Shown: positions 7,541 to 15,082 of the stretch, piece after piece | Layout of the letters: each line of letters opens with the position of its first letter | How positions within the stretch are numbered: the first letter of the stretch is position 1 | Assembly (NCBI GenBank): GCA_021851525.1 | Contig: JAJZDA010000013.1 | Span: 1 to 34,271, forward strand | From: Actinomycetes bacterium | GTDB lineage: Bacteria > Actinomycetota > Thermoleophilia > Solirubrobacterales > Solirubrobacteraceae | Length of the DNA: 34,271 nucleotides | Direction of reading: 5' to 3' | The notes under the pieces: model-generated | The model's input: only the letters and a program-made list of their open reading frames with translations | Told to the model about the DNA's origin: nothing | Database searches by the model: none | Position numbers and translations under genes: made by a program

Positions 7541-8982
7541 GCGGCGCAGCCGTCGAGTATGAGCCGGTGATCGGCCTCGAGATCCACGTGCAGCTGAGGA
7601 CCCGCACGAAGATGTTCTGCGGCTGCGAGCTGTCCTTCGGCGATGAGCCCAACGTGCACACCTGCCCGCGCTGCCTGGGGCTGCCGGGAACGCTGCCGGT
7701 GGTCAACGCCCAGGCGGTCCACTACGGGATCATGATCGGCCTCGCGCTGGGCTGTGAGATCGCGCCGCGCTCACAGTTTCATCGCAAGAACTACTTCTAC
7801 CCGGACCTGCCCAAGGGCTACCAGATCTCCCAGTACGACGTGCCCATCTGCGGCCCCGGAAAGCTCGGTGAGGTGCGCATCCACCGCGTGCACCTGGAGG
7901 AGGACGCGGCCAAGCTCGTGCACGTGGGGGAGAGCGGCCGGATCCACGGCGCGGATCGCAGCGTCGTTGACTTCAACCGCGGCGGAACGCCGCTGGCGGA
8001 GATCGTCACCGAGCCGGACCTGCACTCCGCTGATGAGGCCCGCGAGTGGCTGAACCTGCTGCGCACGACGCTGCGCGCGATCGGGGTCTCCGATGTGAAC
8101 ATGGAGGAGGGGTCGCTGCGCTGCGACGCCAACGTCTCCGTGCGGCCGCTCGGCTCAGACCAGCTGGGCACCAAGACGGAGCTGAAGAACATGAACTCCT
8201 TCCGCTTCCTGGCGCAGGGCGTGAAGGCTGAGATCGAGCGCCAGACCGCGCTGCTGCGCGCGGGCGAGCAGGTGCAGCAGGAGACGCTTCACTTTGATCC
8301 CGCCAGCGGCCGGCTGACGCCTTTGCGCTCCAAGGAGCAGGCCCACGACTACAGGTACTTCCCGGAGCCTGACCTGGTGCCGCTGGTGGTCACCGAGGCG
8401 ATGCTCGAGCGGGCTCGCGCGGAGCTGCCGGAGCTGCCCGCCGACCGCGCGGCGCGGCTCGAGCGCGATCTGGGGCTGAGCGGTGAGCGTGCCCGCGAGC
8501 TGGCCTTCCGCCCCGAGCTGGGCGACTTCTATGAGGCCGCGCTGGCGGCCGGCGGCCCGCAGCTTGACGCCGTTGCGCTGGCCAATTGGATCCCACCGCT
8601 GGTGGAGCGCATCGGCTCCGACGCGGACCCCGCCGGCAGCCGCGTGAGCCCGTCCGCGCTGGCTGCGCTGGTAGCGCTGGTGAGCTCGCGGGCCGTCAGC
8701 CAGACGGCTGCGCGCGACGTGCTCACGCTGATGGTCCAGAGCGGCGATCAGCCGGCGACGATCGTCGAGCGCGAGGGGCTCGGGGCGATCGGCGGCGATG
8801 ACTCCGGGCTGGCGCAGGTGGTTGCCGCGGCGATCGCCGCTGACCCCGATGCCGCGGAGAAGGTCAGGGACGGCAACATGAAGGCCGTCGGGCCGCTGGT
8901 CGGCTACGTGATGCGCGAGACCAAGGGGCGCGCTGACGGCGGGGAGATAACCCGCCTGATCCGCGAGCAGCTGGGTTTGTGA
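7537..8982 (+). CDS. gatB: Asp-tRNA(Asn)/Glu-tRNA(Gln) amidotransferase subunit B
   Basis: GatB binds the tRNA, activates the carboxylate with ATP and uses ammonia channelled from GatA. The 481-residue protein opens with YEPVIGLEIHVQL and carries the zinc site C28, C30, C43 and C46. HRKNYFYPDLPKGYQISQYD and DYRYFPEPDL form the kinase-site regions. The YqeY-like tail ends with VGYVMRETKGRADGG. The ATG at 7537 overlaps the gatA stop. It is the last gene of the unit: a strong hairpin starts ten bases after its TGA. Confidence 0.96.
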   Translation: MSGAAVEYEPVIGLEIHVQLRTRTKMFCGCELSFGDEPNVHTCPRCLGLPGTLPVVNAQAVHYGIMIGLALGCEIAPRSQFHRKNYFYPDLPKGYQISQYDVPICGPGKLGEVRIHRVHLEEDAAKLVHVGESGRIHGADRSVVDFNRGGTPLAEIVTEPDLHSADEAREWLNLLRTTLRAIGVSDVNMEEGSLRCDANVSVRPLGSDQLGTKTELKNMNSFRFLAQGVKAEIERQTALLRAGEQVQQETLHFDPASGRLTPLRSKEQAHDYRYFPEPDLVPLVVTEAMLERARAELPELPADRAARLERDLGLSGERARELAFRPELGDFYEAALAAGGPQLDAVALANWIPPLVERIGSDADPAGSRVSPSALAALVALVSSRAVSQTAARDVLTLMVQSGDQPATIVEREGLGAIGGDDSGLAQVVAAAIAADPDAAEKVRDGNMKAVGPLVGYVMRETKGRADGGEITRLIREQLGL

Positions 8983-8991
8983 GCGGCGTCA

Positions 8992-9015
8992 GCACGCGGC
9001 CCGCTGGCCGCGTGC
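8992..9015 (+). terminator. Hairpin after gatB, likely terminator
   Basis: A perfect 10-bp stem (arms GCACGCGGCC and GGCCGCGTGC) closes a 4-base loop, ten bases after the gatB stop codon. Only a weak T stretch (GAGCTTTGG) follows, so termination may be imperfect or Rho-assisted. Position and symmetry support it as the end of the gat unit. Confidence 0.6.
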
Positions 9016-9062
9016 GAGCTTTGGTGCAGCCGCTCAAGTGGCGCGCCGCGTGAGCCGAAGAA

Positions 9063-9077
9063 GACCCTGACAGGGTC
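9063..9077. promoter_or_regulatory. 15-bp palindrome in the EPS leader
   Basis: GACCCTG-A-CAGGGTC is a perfect inverted repeat with a one-base centre, located about 185 bp before the SDR fusion gene. The compact symmetry resembles a dimeric repressor site rather than a terminator. No regulator is encoded in the window, so the assignment is tentative. Confidence 0.3.
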
Positions 9078-9168
9078 GTCAAAACTGAAAAACGCCGAAC
9101 GGTCACCTGCAATGACTTGTTGCAAGATGGTTGCAGGACTGGACGAACATCGCGGCATGGTTTACCGT

Positions 9169-9192
9169 CAACTTGCAGGGCAACTTGCAGGG
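9169..9192. repeat. Tandem 12-bp direct repeat CAACTTGCAGGG
   Basis: Two perfect adjacent copies of CAACTTGCAGGG lie about 70 bp upstream of the GTG at 9263. Related TTGCA or TGCAA words recur just upstream around 9109-9138 (CCTGCAATG, TTGCAAG, TTGCAGG). A cluster of repeated words in a 280-bp non-coding leader is typical of regulator binding, but no factor can be named. Confidence 0.5.
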
Positions 9193-9193
9193 A

Positions 9194-9220
9194 CGTACGG
9201 GACCGGATGCGTACGACCGG
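9194..9220. repeat. Interleaved repeats CGTACG and GACCGG
   Basis: CGTACG occurs at 9194-9199 and 9210-9215 (16 bp apart), and GACCGG at 9201-9206 and 9215-9220. They directly follow the tandem 12-mer, about 45 bp before the start codon. They could be a second binding site in the same control region; chance cannot be excluded for six-base words. Confidence 0.3.
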
Positions 9221-9248
9221 AACCGAACAGGCACTAATGGATTAAGCC

Positions 9249-9255
9249 AGGGGGA
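9249..9255 (+). promoter_or_regulatory. Ribosome binding site fixing the start at 9263
   Basis: AGGGGGA lies seven bases before GTG 9263. It selects this start over the in-frame TTG at 9131, whose extension would translate the repeat-containing leader. Confidence 0.75.
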
Positions 9256-9262
9256 ATGTCAA

Positions 9263-11308
9263 GTGCGCGCTCTCGTCACGGGTGGGGCAGGTTTCATAGG
9301 TTCTCACATCGTCCGGCGTCTGCTTGGCGCCGGATATGAGGTCAGGGTCGTCGATAACCTCGCGACCGGCAGGCTCTCGAACCTCGAGGACGTCTTTGAG
9401 GACGTGGAGCTCTTTGAGGTCGACATCCGCGACGCGGAGGGCCTCAGCCGCGCGATGGTCGGCTGCGACGCCGTCTTCCACCTCGCCGCGCTGCCGTCGG
9501 TGCCGCGCTCCATCGCCGATCCGGCCGCCAGCCACGACGTCAACGCCACCGGCACGCTCAACGTCCTGATCGCGGCGCGCGACGCGGGCGCCAGCCGCGT
9601 CGTGTTCGCCTCGTCCTCCTCGATCTACGGCGCCGCGCGTGAGCTGCCCAAGCGCGAGGACATGCGCCCGCTGCCGATCTCACCGTATGCCGTCTCCAAG
9701 CTCGCGGCCGAGAGCTACGGGCGCAGCTTCCATGAGATCTACGGTCTGGAGACCGTCGCGCTGCGCTACTTCAACGTCTTTGGCCCGCGCCAGAATCCGC
9801 GCTCGGAGTACGCCGCGGTGATCCCGAAGTTCATCTGGGCCTTCCGTCACAACCAGGCGCCGATGATCAACGGCGACGGCGAGCAGTCACGTGACTTCAC
9901 CTACGTGGAGAACGTGGTGAACGCCAACATGGCGGCGATGAAAGCCCCCGGGATTGGGGGACGGGTCTACAACATCGCCTGCGGCCACGGGATCACGCTG
10001 AATGAGATCGCCTCGCGCCTGCAGGCCCAGATCGGGGCGACCGTCGACGCGGTGCATGGGCCCGATCGGGCCGGTGACGTGCGCCATTCGATGGCCGACA
10101 TCTCCCAGGCGCGCGCCGACCTCGGGTATGAGCCGAGCGTCTCGCTCGAGGAGGGCCTGAAGCGCACCGTTGAGCACTTCGACGTTGAGACCGAGGGTGA
10201 GCCGGCCGAGGAGCTCCTGCAGTCCGGGCGTCCCGCGGTGCGCAGCTTCGCGCTGCAGTCCGCGCCCGGCGCATCCGCTGCACCGGCCGGCGCGAAGCTG
10301 CTGATCACCGGTGGCGCCGGATTCATCGGCTCACATCTGGTGGAGGCGCTGGTCAAGCGCGGCCGCGGTGAGCAGATCGTCGTGCTAGACGATCTGTCGA
10401 CCGGCAGCATCGAGAACATCGGTCACCTGCTGGACGGGGATCAGGTGCGCTTCGTGCGCGGCTCCGTGAACGACTCCGATCTGGTCGACGAGCTGATGCG
10501 CGGCGCCAGCAAGTGCGTGCACCTGGCCTCCGCCGTGGGCGTGCAGATGATCGTCAATGAGCCGCTGGACACGCTGATGCGCAGCGTGCGCGGGTCAAAC
10601 GTGGTGATGCACTCGGCGACGCGCAACGGTGTGCACGTGCTCTTCAGCTCGACCTCCGAGGTCTACGGCAAGCAGAGCCACAACGCGCTCACCGAGGAGG
10701 ACGACCTGATCTTCGGCTCGCCCGCCAAGGGCCGCTGGTCCTACGCCATCGCCAAGACCTTCGGCGAGGCGCTGCTGCACGGATATCACCGCCAGCGTGG
10801 CTCAGAGGCCACTGTGGTGCGCCTCTTCAACACCGTCGGCCCGCGCCAGACCGGCACCTACGGGATGGTGCTGCCGCGCTTCGTGCGCCAGGCGCTGGCC
10901 GGTGAGGACCTGACCGTCTACGGCGACGGTGGCCAGACGCGCTGCTTCACGCACGTGGGGGACACGGTCGCGGCGCTGCTGGCGCTGCTTGACAGCGAGC
11001 ATTCCGCCGGGCGGACGTTCAACATCGGCAACGGCGAGGCGATCTCCGTGCTGGATCTGGCGCGGCGCGTGATCGAGCGCAGCGAGAGCAGCTCCGGCGT
11101 GGTGCTGGTCCCGTATGCGCAGGCTTACGGCGACGGCTTTGAGGAGCTCGGCACCAGGCGCCCGGACACCGGCGCGCTGCAGGAGCTCACGGGCTGGAAG
11201 GTGCGCTTCACGGTCAACGACGCAATTGACGACGTGATTGCGCATGAGCGCGCGCGGCTGGAGGCCGATCTCCAGCTGCAGCGGTTCGGGAACCAGAGCG
11301 AGAGCTGA
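9263..11308 (+). CDS. Double SDR fusion: two NAD-dependent sugar epimerase/dehydratase domains
   Basis: The 681-residue protein contains two complete extended short-chain dehydrogenase/reductase domains, each normally a separate ~310-residue enzyme. Domain 1 (1-308) has GGAGFIGS (7-14), SSSIYG, catalytic Y142xxxK146 and RYFNVFGPRQNP, resembling UDP-sugar 4-epimerases. A linker (about 310-343) follows. Domain 2 (344-670) has a second GGAGFIGS (350-357), SSTSEVYG, Y494xxxK498 and RLFNTVGPRQTGTYGMV, resembling UDP-glucuronate decarboxylase-like enzymes. Both active sites look intact, so the product may carry out two steps on a nucleotide sugar. The WecA-like gene begins one base after its stop, tying it to glycan initiation. 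Exact substrates cannot be read from sequence. Confidence 0.9.
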   Translation: MRALVTGGAGFIGSHIVRRLLGAGYEVRVVDNLATGRLSNLEDVFEDVELFEVDIRDAEGLSRAMVGCDAVFHLAALPSVPRSIADPAASHDVNATGTLNVLIAARDAGASRVVFASSSSIYGAARELPKREDMRPLPISPYAVSKLAAESYGRSFHEIYGLETVALRYFNVFGPRQNPRSEYAAVIPKFIWAFRHNQAPMINGDGEQSRDFTYVENVVNANMAAMKAPGIGGRVYNIACGHGITLNEIASRLQAQIGATVDAVHGPDRAGDVRHSMADISQARADLGYEPSVSLEEGLKRTVEHFDVETEGEPAEELLQSGRPAVRSFALQSAPGASAAPAGAKLLITGGAGFIGSHLVEALVKRGRGEQIVVLDDLSTGSIENIGHLLDGDQVRFVRGSVNDSDLVDELMRGASKCVHLASAVGVQMIVNEPLDTLMRSVRGSNVVMHSATRNGVHVLFSSTSEVYGKQSHNALTEEDDLIFGSPAKGRWSYAIAKTFGEALLHGYHRQRGSEATVVRLFNTVGPRQTGTYGMVLPRFVRQALAGEDLTVYGDGGQTRCFTHVGDTVAALLALLDSEHSAGRTFNIGNGEAISVLDLARRVIERSESSSGVVLVPYAQAYGDGFEELGTRRPDTGALQELTGWKVRFTVNDAIDDVIAHERARLEADLQLQRFGNQSES

Positions 11309-11309
11309 G

Positions 11310-12383
11310 ATGCATCCCGCCGCGGCTTTCGCGCTCGCGCTGGCGGCCACATTCCTGTTGACGCCGGTGGCGATTCGCGTCGCCCGCCGAACCCACTTCT
11401 TCGATCTCCCCGCCGGTTACAAGGGCCATCGCAGCCCGACGCCGTATCTCGGTGGCTCGGCGATCGTGCTGGGGCTGCTGTTCGCGGTGCTGGTCGCCGG
11501 CGGCACGCACTCCCGTTACACGCCGATCCTGATCTGCGCGGCCGCGGTCTGGGTGCTCGGCACGATCGATGACCGCGTGAACCTGCCGATCCTGGCGCGG
11601 GTCGCCGTGGAGGTTGGCGTTGGGGTCACGCTCGCCGCCACCGGCCTGGGCTGGAACGTCTTTCACCAGGGGCTGGCAGACGGCGCGCTCAGCGTGTTCT
11701 GGATGGTCGGCGTGATGAACGCCTTCAACCTGATGGACAACATGGACGGAGCCTCCGCCACGACGGCCGCGGTCTCCGCGCTTGGCGCGGGCACGCTCGC
11801 GCTGGTCTCGGGGCGCACCGGCCTGGCGCCGCTGTGCTTCGCCACGGCCGGCGCGTGCATCGGCTTCCTGCCGCGCAACCTCGCCAATCCGGCGAAGATC
11901 TTCATGGGCGACGGCGGCAGCCTGCCGGTCGGGATGCTGATCGCCGCGGTGGCGATGAGCGCCGTGAACCGCAGCTACCTGGGCCCCAGTGGGGTGGTGA
12001 TTGCCGCGCTGCTGGTGGGCCTGGTGATCTTCGACACGACGCTGGTCAGCGTCTCCCGTTCCCGTGCGGGGCGCTCGGTCTTCACCGGCGGTCGTGACCA
12101 CACCACGCATCGGCTCGCCGGCGTGGTGGGGACTCCGCGCCGGGTGGCGCTGACGCTGGCGGTGACGCAGCTGGCGCTGTGCGCCATCACGATCGCGATC
12201 TCCCAGGCGGGGCGCGGTTGGGTGCTGGTCTCCGGCGGTGTTGCGCTCGCGTTCGGGATCGTCGTGCTGTGGCAGTTCGAGACCGCCCCGTGGTTCCGGG
12301 TCGTGCGCCCCCCTTTGGCGCCGGGCGCCGCAGCCTCGGCGGAGAAGCCGAAGCGGTCGCTGCGACGGATGGCGTCGGTCTGA
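11310..12383 (+). CDS. Polyprenyl-phosphate sugar-1-P transferase (WecA/MraY family)
   Basis: Members transfer a HexNAc-1-phosphate from UDP-sugar to undecaprenyl or decaprenyl phosphate, the first membrane step of a glycan. The 357-residue protein is polytopic (about ten helices) and shows the family's cytosolic motifs: substrate loop GYKGHRSPTPYLGG (37-50), TIDD (85-88), NLMDNMDG (140-147), MGDGGS (199-204) and the histidine motif GRDHTTHRL (261-269). The ATG at 11310 immediately follows the SDR fusion stop. MraY is possible by family, but the context of nucleotide-sugar and glycosyltransferase genes favours an exopolysaccharide initiator. It converges with the glycoside hydrolase gene. Confidence 0.9.
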   Translation: MHPAAAFALALAATFLLTPVAIRVARRTHFFDLPAGYKGHRSPTPYLGGSAIVLGLLFAVLVAGGTHSRYTPILICAAAVWVLGTIDDRVNLPILARVAVEVGVGVTLAATGLGWNVFHQGLADGALSVFWMVGVMNAFNLMDNMDGASATTAAVSALGAGTLALVSGRTGLAPLCFATAGACIGFLPRNLANPAKIFMGDGGSLPVGMLIAAVAMSAVNRSYLGPSGVVIAALLVGLVIFDTTLVSVSRSRAGRSVFTGGRDHTTHRLAGVVGTPRRVALTLAVTQLALCAITIAISQAGRGWVLVSGGVALAFGIVVLWQFETAPWFRVVRPPLAPGAAASAEKPKRSLRRMASV

Positions 12384-12401
12384 GCGCCGAGGATCGGCCT
12401 C

Positions 12402-12417
12402 CGGGCGTGGCCGCCCG
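12402..12417. terminator. Short hairpin between convergent genes
   Basis: CGGGCG-TGGC-CGCCCG is a perfect 6-bp stem with a 4-base loop in the 52-bp gap between two convergent stops. It is symmetric, so it could serve both strands, but there is no T tract. Confidence 0.3.
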
Positions 12418-12435
12418 CTGAGCGATGAGCCGCTC

Positions 12436-13899
12436 TCAGTAGGTCCAGGGCAGGCTGGCGTTGATCGCGCCCCTGGCGTGCGAGCGGTGCAGCTCTATGG
12501 CGCGGAAGCTGCTGCCCCGCGTGGGCGCCGGGATCACTGCGCTGAAGACGCCGCCCGCGGCCGGGTGGAAGGTGCTCACGGTGCGCCAGCGGGAGCCGTG
12601 GCGCTGCTGCACAGCCACCGCCCCGCGCCGCGGCGCGACTCCCCAGATCTGGGCGTGGGTGCCGTCGGCGGCCACCACGAGGGGGAAGCTGTAGGCGGTG
12701 TATGACGGCTTGCGCTTGCCGTTGTAGAAGTAGATACCGGAGTAATAGGTGGTCGCGTAGGCCTTCCCCGGCTGGTCGCGGATCAGGTACCAGAGGACGG
12801 TGCTGACGCCCTCCTTCCAGAAGACGTAGAACGACTGCTCCAACCAGTGCGCCTGCTTGAGCAGCGGCAGGCCACCCTTGGGGTTGGGCGGGTTGGAGTC
12901 GTAGCTGAACTCCGTGACCCAGAGCGGCTTGGCGCGGGCGGGGAGCACGGTCCGCAGCCGCAGGCCGGCGTTCACGACCTTGGTGAGCTTCGCCAGGTCA
13001 GGCGCGGACGCGTCGTTGGTGTTGACGGCGGGCGTGGTCGGCGAGCCCACTTCGTAGGGGTCGGACGCCATCACATCGAAGTGCACCGGGTCATTGCAGA
13101 CCTTCTGCAACTTCGCGTTGAGGCAGAGCACGTTCTCCAGGAAGGTCACCGGCGCGACCCGGCCCAGCCGTGTGCCGGGCGGATCCCCGTATGACTCGAG
13201 CCCGCTGAAGATCACCACATCGCTGGCCACGGCGGACTTCACGCCGGCGTAGAAGGCGTTGAGCATCCCGCGGTAGATCGCGGCCCCGGTGTTGACCCAG
13301 GTGCCGTGCGAGCGTGTCCACTGCGGCCCCAGCTTGATCGAGAGGTTGGCCTCGGCCCAGTCCTGGTAGTAACGGACCCGGGGTAGCGCGTGACCGGGGT
13401 TCAGCGGATCCGCGTAGTGGCCGTCGTAACGCGTGGCCAGCGCCTTCATGAAGGCACGGAAGGCCTTGTCGTTGGGGACGTAGGCCTGGGTCAGCGCCGC
13501 CGCGCTGCTCGACGCCTCCGCCCATCGCGGCGCGTCGGTGACCATGAACATCGGCTGGACTCCGGCCTTGGCCAGCGTGCGCACGACGGTGTCCAAATCC
13601 GACCAGTTGCCGTAGGCCGCGTTTGCGGGGTTGGCGGCGTTGGTCCCGACCGCCGGCGCGTGCGTCTCATACCCGGTCCAGTCGACCTCCACCTCCGCAA
13701 TCCGCGCCCCCGACGCATGAACGTTGCGAGCCCACTGCACCGTGGTCTGAGCCGGGTTGTTCGGGTAGATCCAGACGTCGTCCACGAAGCCACGCGTGAA
13801 CGTCGCCGCGCTGGCGTTGCCGGCGATGAGGACGACTCCCGCGACTGAAGCTAAACGCGCAGACCTAACCAGCCAACGCCACCGTGCCGAAAATGCCAT
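12436..13899 (-). CDS. Secreted glycoside hydrolase, clan-A TIM barrel
   Basis: This 487-residue protein starts at ATG 13899 with a signal peptide: basic MAFSARWRWLVRSAR, a hydrophobic core, and likely cleavage after NASA (about residue 31). The body resembles GH39/GH5-like retaining hydrolases. E183 (YYQDWAEANL) fits the acid/base position at the end of strand 4 and E330 (LWVTEFSYDS) fits the nucleophile. An FDVMASDPYEVG segment lies between them. A beta-rich C-terminal segment (about 405-487) may be a small accessory domain. It probably trims, degrades or remodels the polysaccharide made by this locus. The upstream extension to 14016 is rejected because it precedes the signal peptide. The precise GH family is not certain. 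Confidence 0.8.
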   Translation of the reverse strand: MAFSARWRWLVRSARLASVAGVVLIAGNASAATFTRGFVDDVWIYPNNPAQTTVQWARNVHASGARIAEVEVDWTGYETHAPAVGTNAANPANAAYGNWSDLDTVVRTLAKAGVQPMFMVTDAPRWAEASSSAAALTQAYVPNDKAFRAFMKALATRYDGHYADPLNPGHALPRVRYYQDWAEANLSIKLGPQWTRSHGTWVNTGAAIYRGMLNAFYAGVKSAVASDVVIFSGLESYGDPPGTRLGRVAPVTFLENVLCLNAKLQKVCNDPVHFDVMASDPYEVGSPTTPAVNTNDASAPDLAKLTKVVNAGLRLRTVLPARAKPLWVTEFSYDSNPPNPKGGLPLLKQAHWLEQSFYVFWKEGVSTVLWYLIRDQPGKAYATTYYSGIYFYNGKRKPSYTAYSFPLVVAADGTHAQIWGVAPRRGAVAVQQRHGSRWRTVSTFHPAAGGVFSAVIPAPTRGSSFRAIELHRSHARGAINASLPWTY

Positions 13900-13978
13900 C
13901 AGGCGAGGATAGTCGGGAAGGAAGACGGGTCCGTGGCTGTGGGCCGCGACACCGAGAGACGCGCCCGGCGCTAATCGA

Positions 13979-14009
13979 CAACAGAACCACTGAGCGGCAA
14001 CAGAACCAC
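13979..14009. repeat. Direct repeat CAACAGAACCAC x2 upstream of the hydrolase
   Basis: Two perfect 12-bp copies (13979-13990 and 13998-14009) are spaced 19 bp start to start, about 80-110 bp upstream of the hydrolase start. Nearly two helical turns apart, they would present on one face of DNA, as expected of an activator or repressor tandem site. Confidence 0.4.
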
Positions 14010-14029
14010 AGTTCAAGACGGCTGACCGA

Positions 14030-14082
14030 TGCCGTGGCCCACCTCCGTCAGATCCGCTAGATCCCCGTCAGGTGGGGCGGCA
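14030..14082 (-). terminator. Long imperfect hairpin after the GT92-like gene
   Basis: TGCCG...CCCACCT (14030-14044) pairs with AGGTGGGGCGGCA (14070-14082) with a small bulge; the inner loop has a further GATC...GATC pairing. It begins 17 bases past the GT92-like stop on the leftward strand and has no T tract. It is a candidate transcription end for the long leftward series. Confidence 0.45.
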
Positions 14083-14099
14083 CCGACTGCATGAGCCGC

Positions 14100-14990
14100 C
14101 TAGCGCTTTGGGCGACCTGCCGGCTGGGTCTCGCGTGAGCGCATCTCGTCTCTCACCGCGGGCGCGAGGTCCGCGAGCACAGGGTCCTCGACCTCGTTCA
14201 ACGACGGATCGGTGCGCTGATAGAGCAGCCTCACGTGGTTGTCGGTGCGTGTGATCGCGCCGCGCTCCCATCGCTGGTAGGCCTCCGAAACGGACTTCGC
14301 GTAGTAGTGGTTGATGCGCAGGAGGTTGTCCAGGCCGTCGCCTGGTTTGGCCATCGGGGTCGGCTGCGTGCGCCAGGGCCTTGCACGGCTTGGGTGAAAG
14401 AGGACGTGCGGTGACGTGACGTGAGTGAACGTGCGCCCAGGCATGACTATCGGCTTTCCATATTGAGCGAGGTCGTGGTCGTCCGCCGCACGCCTGAGGA
14501 AGTTCTCGATCAGCAAACCCGAGGGACGATCATGCAGGTCACTGGTGCCATAGACATGCCAGCGGATCGCGAAACCAGGCGCGCGATCGAAGCGCCCGAT
14601 CACGTTCGCTAGCGAGTCTCCTGAAGGAGAGAAGAGAAATTCGTCGATGTCCAAGAATGCGAGATGGCGAACATGCCCCCGAGTGGTGAGGAGACAGTGG
14701 CGGTATGCGGTGAACTGGGCGGCGGGCGCAACCGCAGGCCAGTCAACCAGTACGACCAGCCCTGCATCAACGTACGGGCGTACCACGGGCTCCCAGTCGT
14801 CCGCGCTCCGGTTGTTGTATAGGTAGAAGCGCTCAACGCCCATAAGGTGGTGAAAGGCAAGCCACTCGGCGAGGTAAGGCGCCTCGTCCCTGAAGATCGC
14901 GCAGATCGCTAGCGTCGTTTCCCGCCGGTCGCGGTGACGGATCCGCCAGCGGATGTCGCGGAGGAAGGTTGCAGTTGGTACAGGATGCAT
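14100..14990 (-). CDS. GT92/GT2-like glycosyltransferase
   Basis: The 296-residue cytosolic protein shows the family opening LAICAIFRDEAPYLAEWLAFH (split here as LAICAIFRDE and APYLAEWLAFH, residues 28-47), then GVERFYLYNNRS (51-62) and the metal/sugar-nucleotide motif LDIDEF (113-118). A conserved late INHYYAKSVSEAYQRW lies near 227-242. These features match DUF23/GT92-type enzymes of bacterial polysaccharide loci. It lies 92 bp after the ABC exporter gene on the same strand and is the last gene of the leftward series. GC is lower than in the flanking housekeeping genes. Donor and acceptor are unknown. Confidence 0.82.
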   Translation of the reverse strand: MHPVPTATFLRDIRWRIRHRDRRETTLAICAIFRDEAPYLAEWLAFHHLMGVERFYLYNNRSADDWEPVVRPYVDAGLVVLVDWPAVAPAAQFTAYRHCLLTTRGHVRHLAFLDIDEFLFSPSGDSLANVIGRFDRAPGFAIRWHVYGTSDLHDRPSGLLIENFLRRAADDHDLAQYGKPIVMPGRTFTHVTSPHVLFHPSRARPWRTQPTPMAKPGDGLDNLLRINHYYAKSVSEAYQRWERGAITRTDNHVRLLYQRTDPSLNEVEDPVLADLAPAVRDEMRSRETQPAGRPKR

Positions 14991-15082
14991 CGCTGGCCCG
15001 TCAGTTCCGTCGCAGGCCCCGGAGAAACAGTCGTAGCCCGGTGCCGCACCCGGCGCGGATTGCAGCAGTAATGGAGTAGCCC

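Noticed and set aside
9131-9262. 44-codon N-terminal extension of the SDR fusion from TTG 9131
   Set aside because: It would translate the repeat-rich leader; AGGGGGA before GTG 9263 and the normal SDR N-terminus favour the later start.
11214-12110. 298-codon leftward frame opposite the WecA-like gene
   Set aside because: It is an arginine/glutamine/histidine-rich antisense frame typical of high-GC shadow reading; the other strand has all transferase motifs.
13900-14016. Extended start of the glycoside hydrolase at 14016
   Set aside because: It would put about 39 residues before a well-formed signal peptide.
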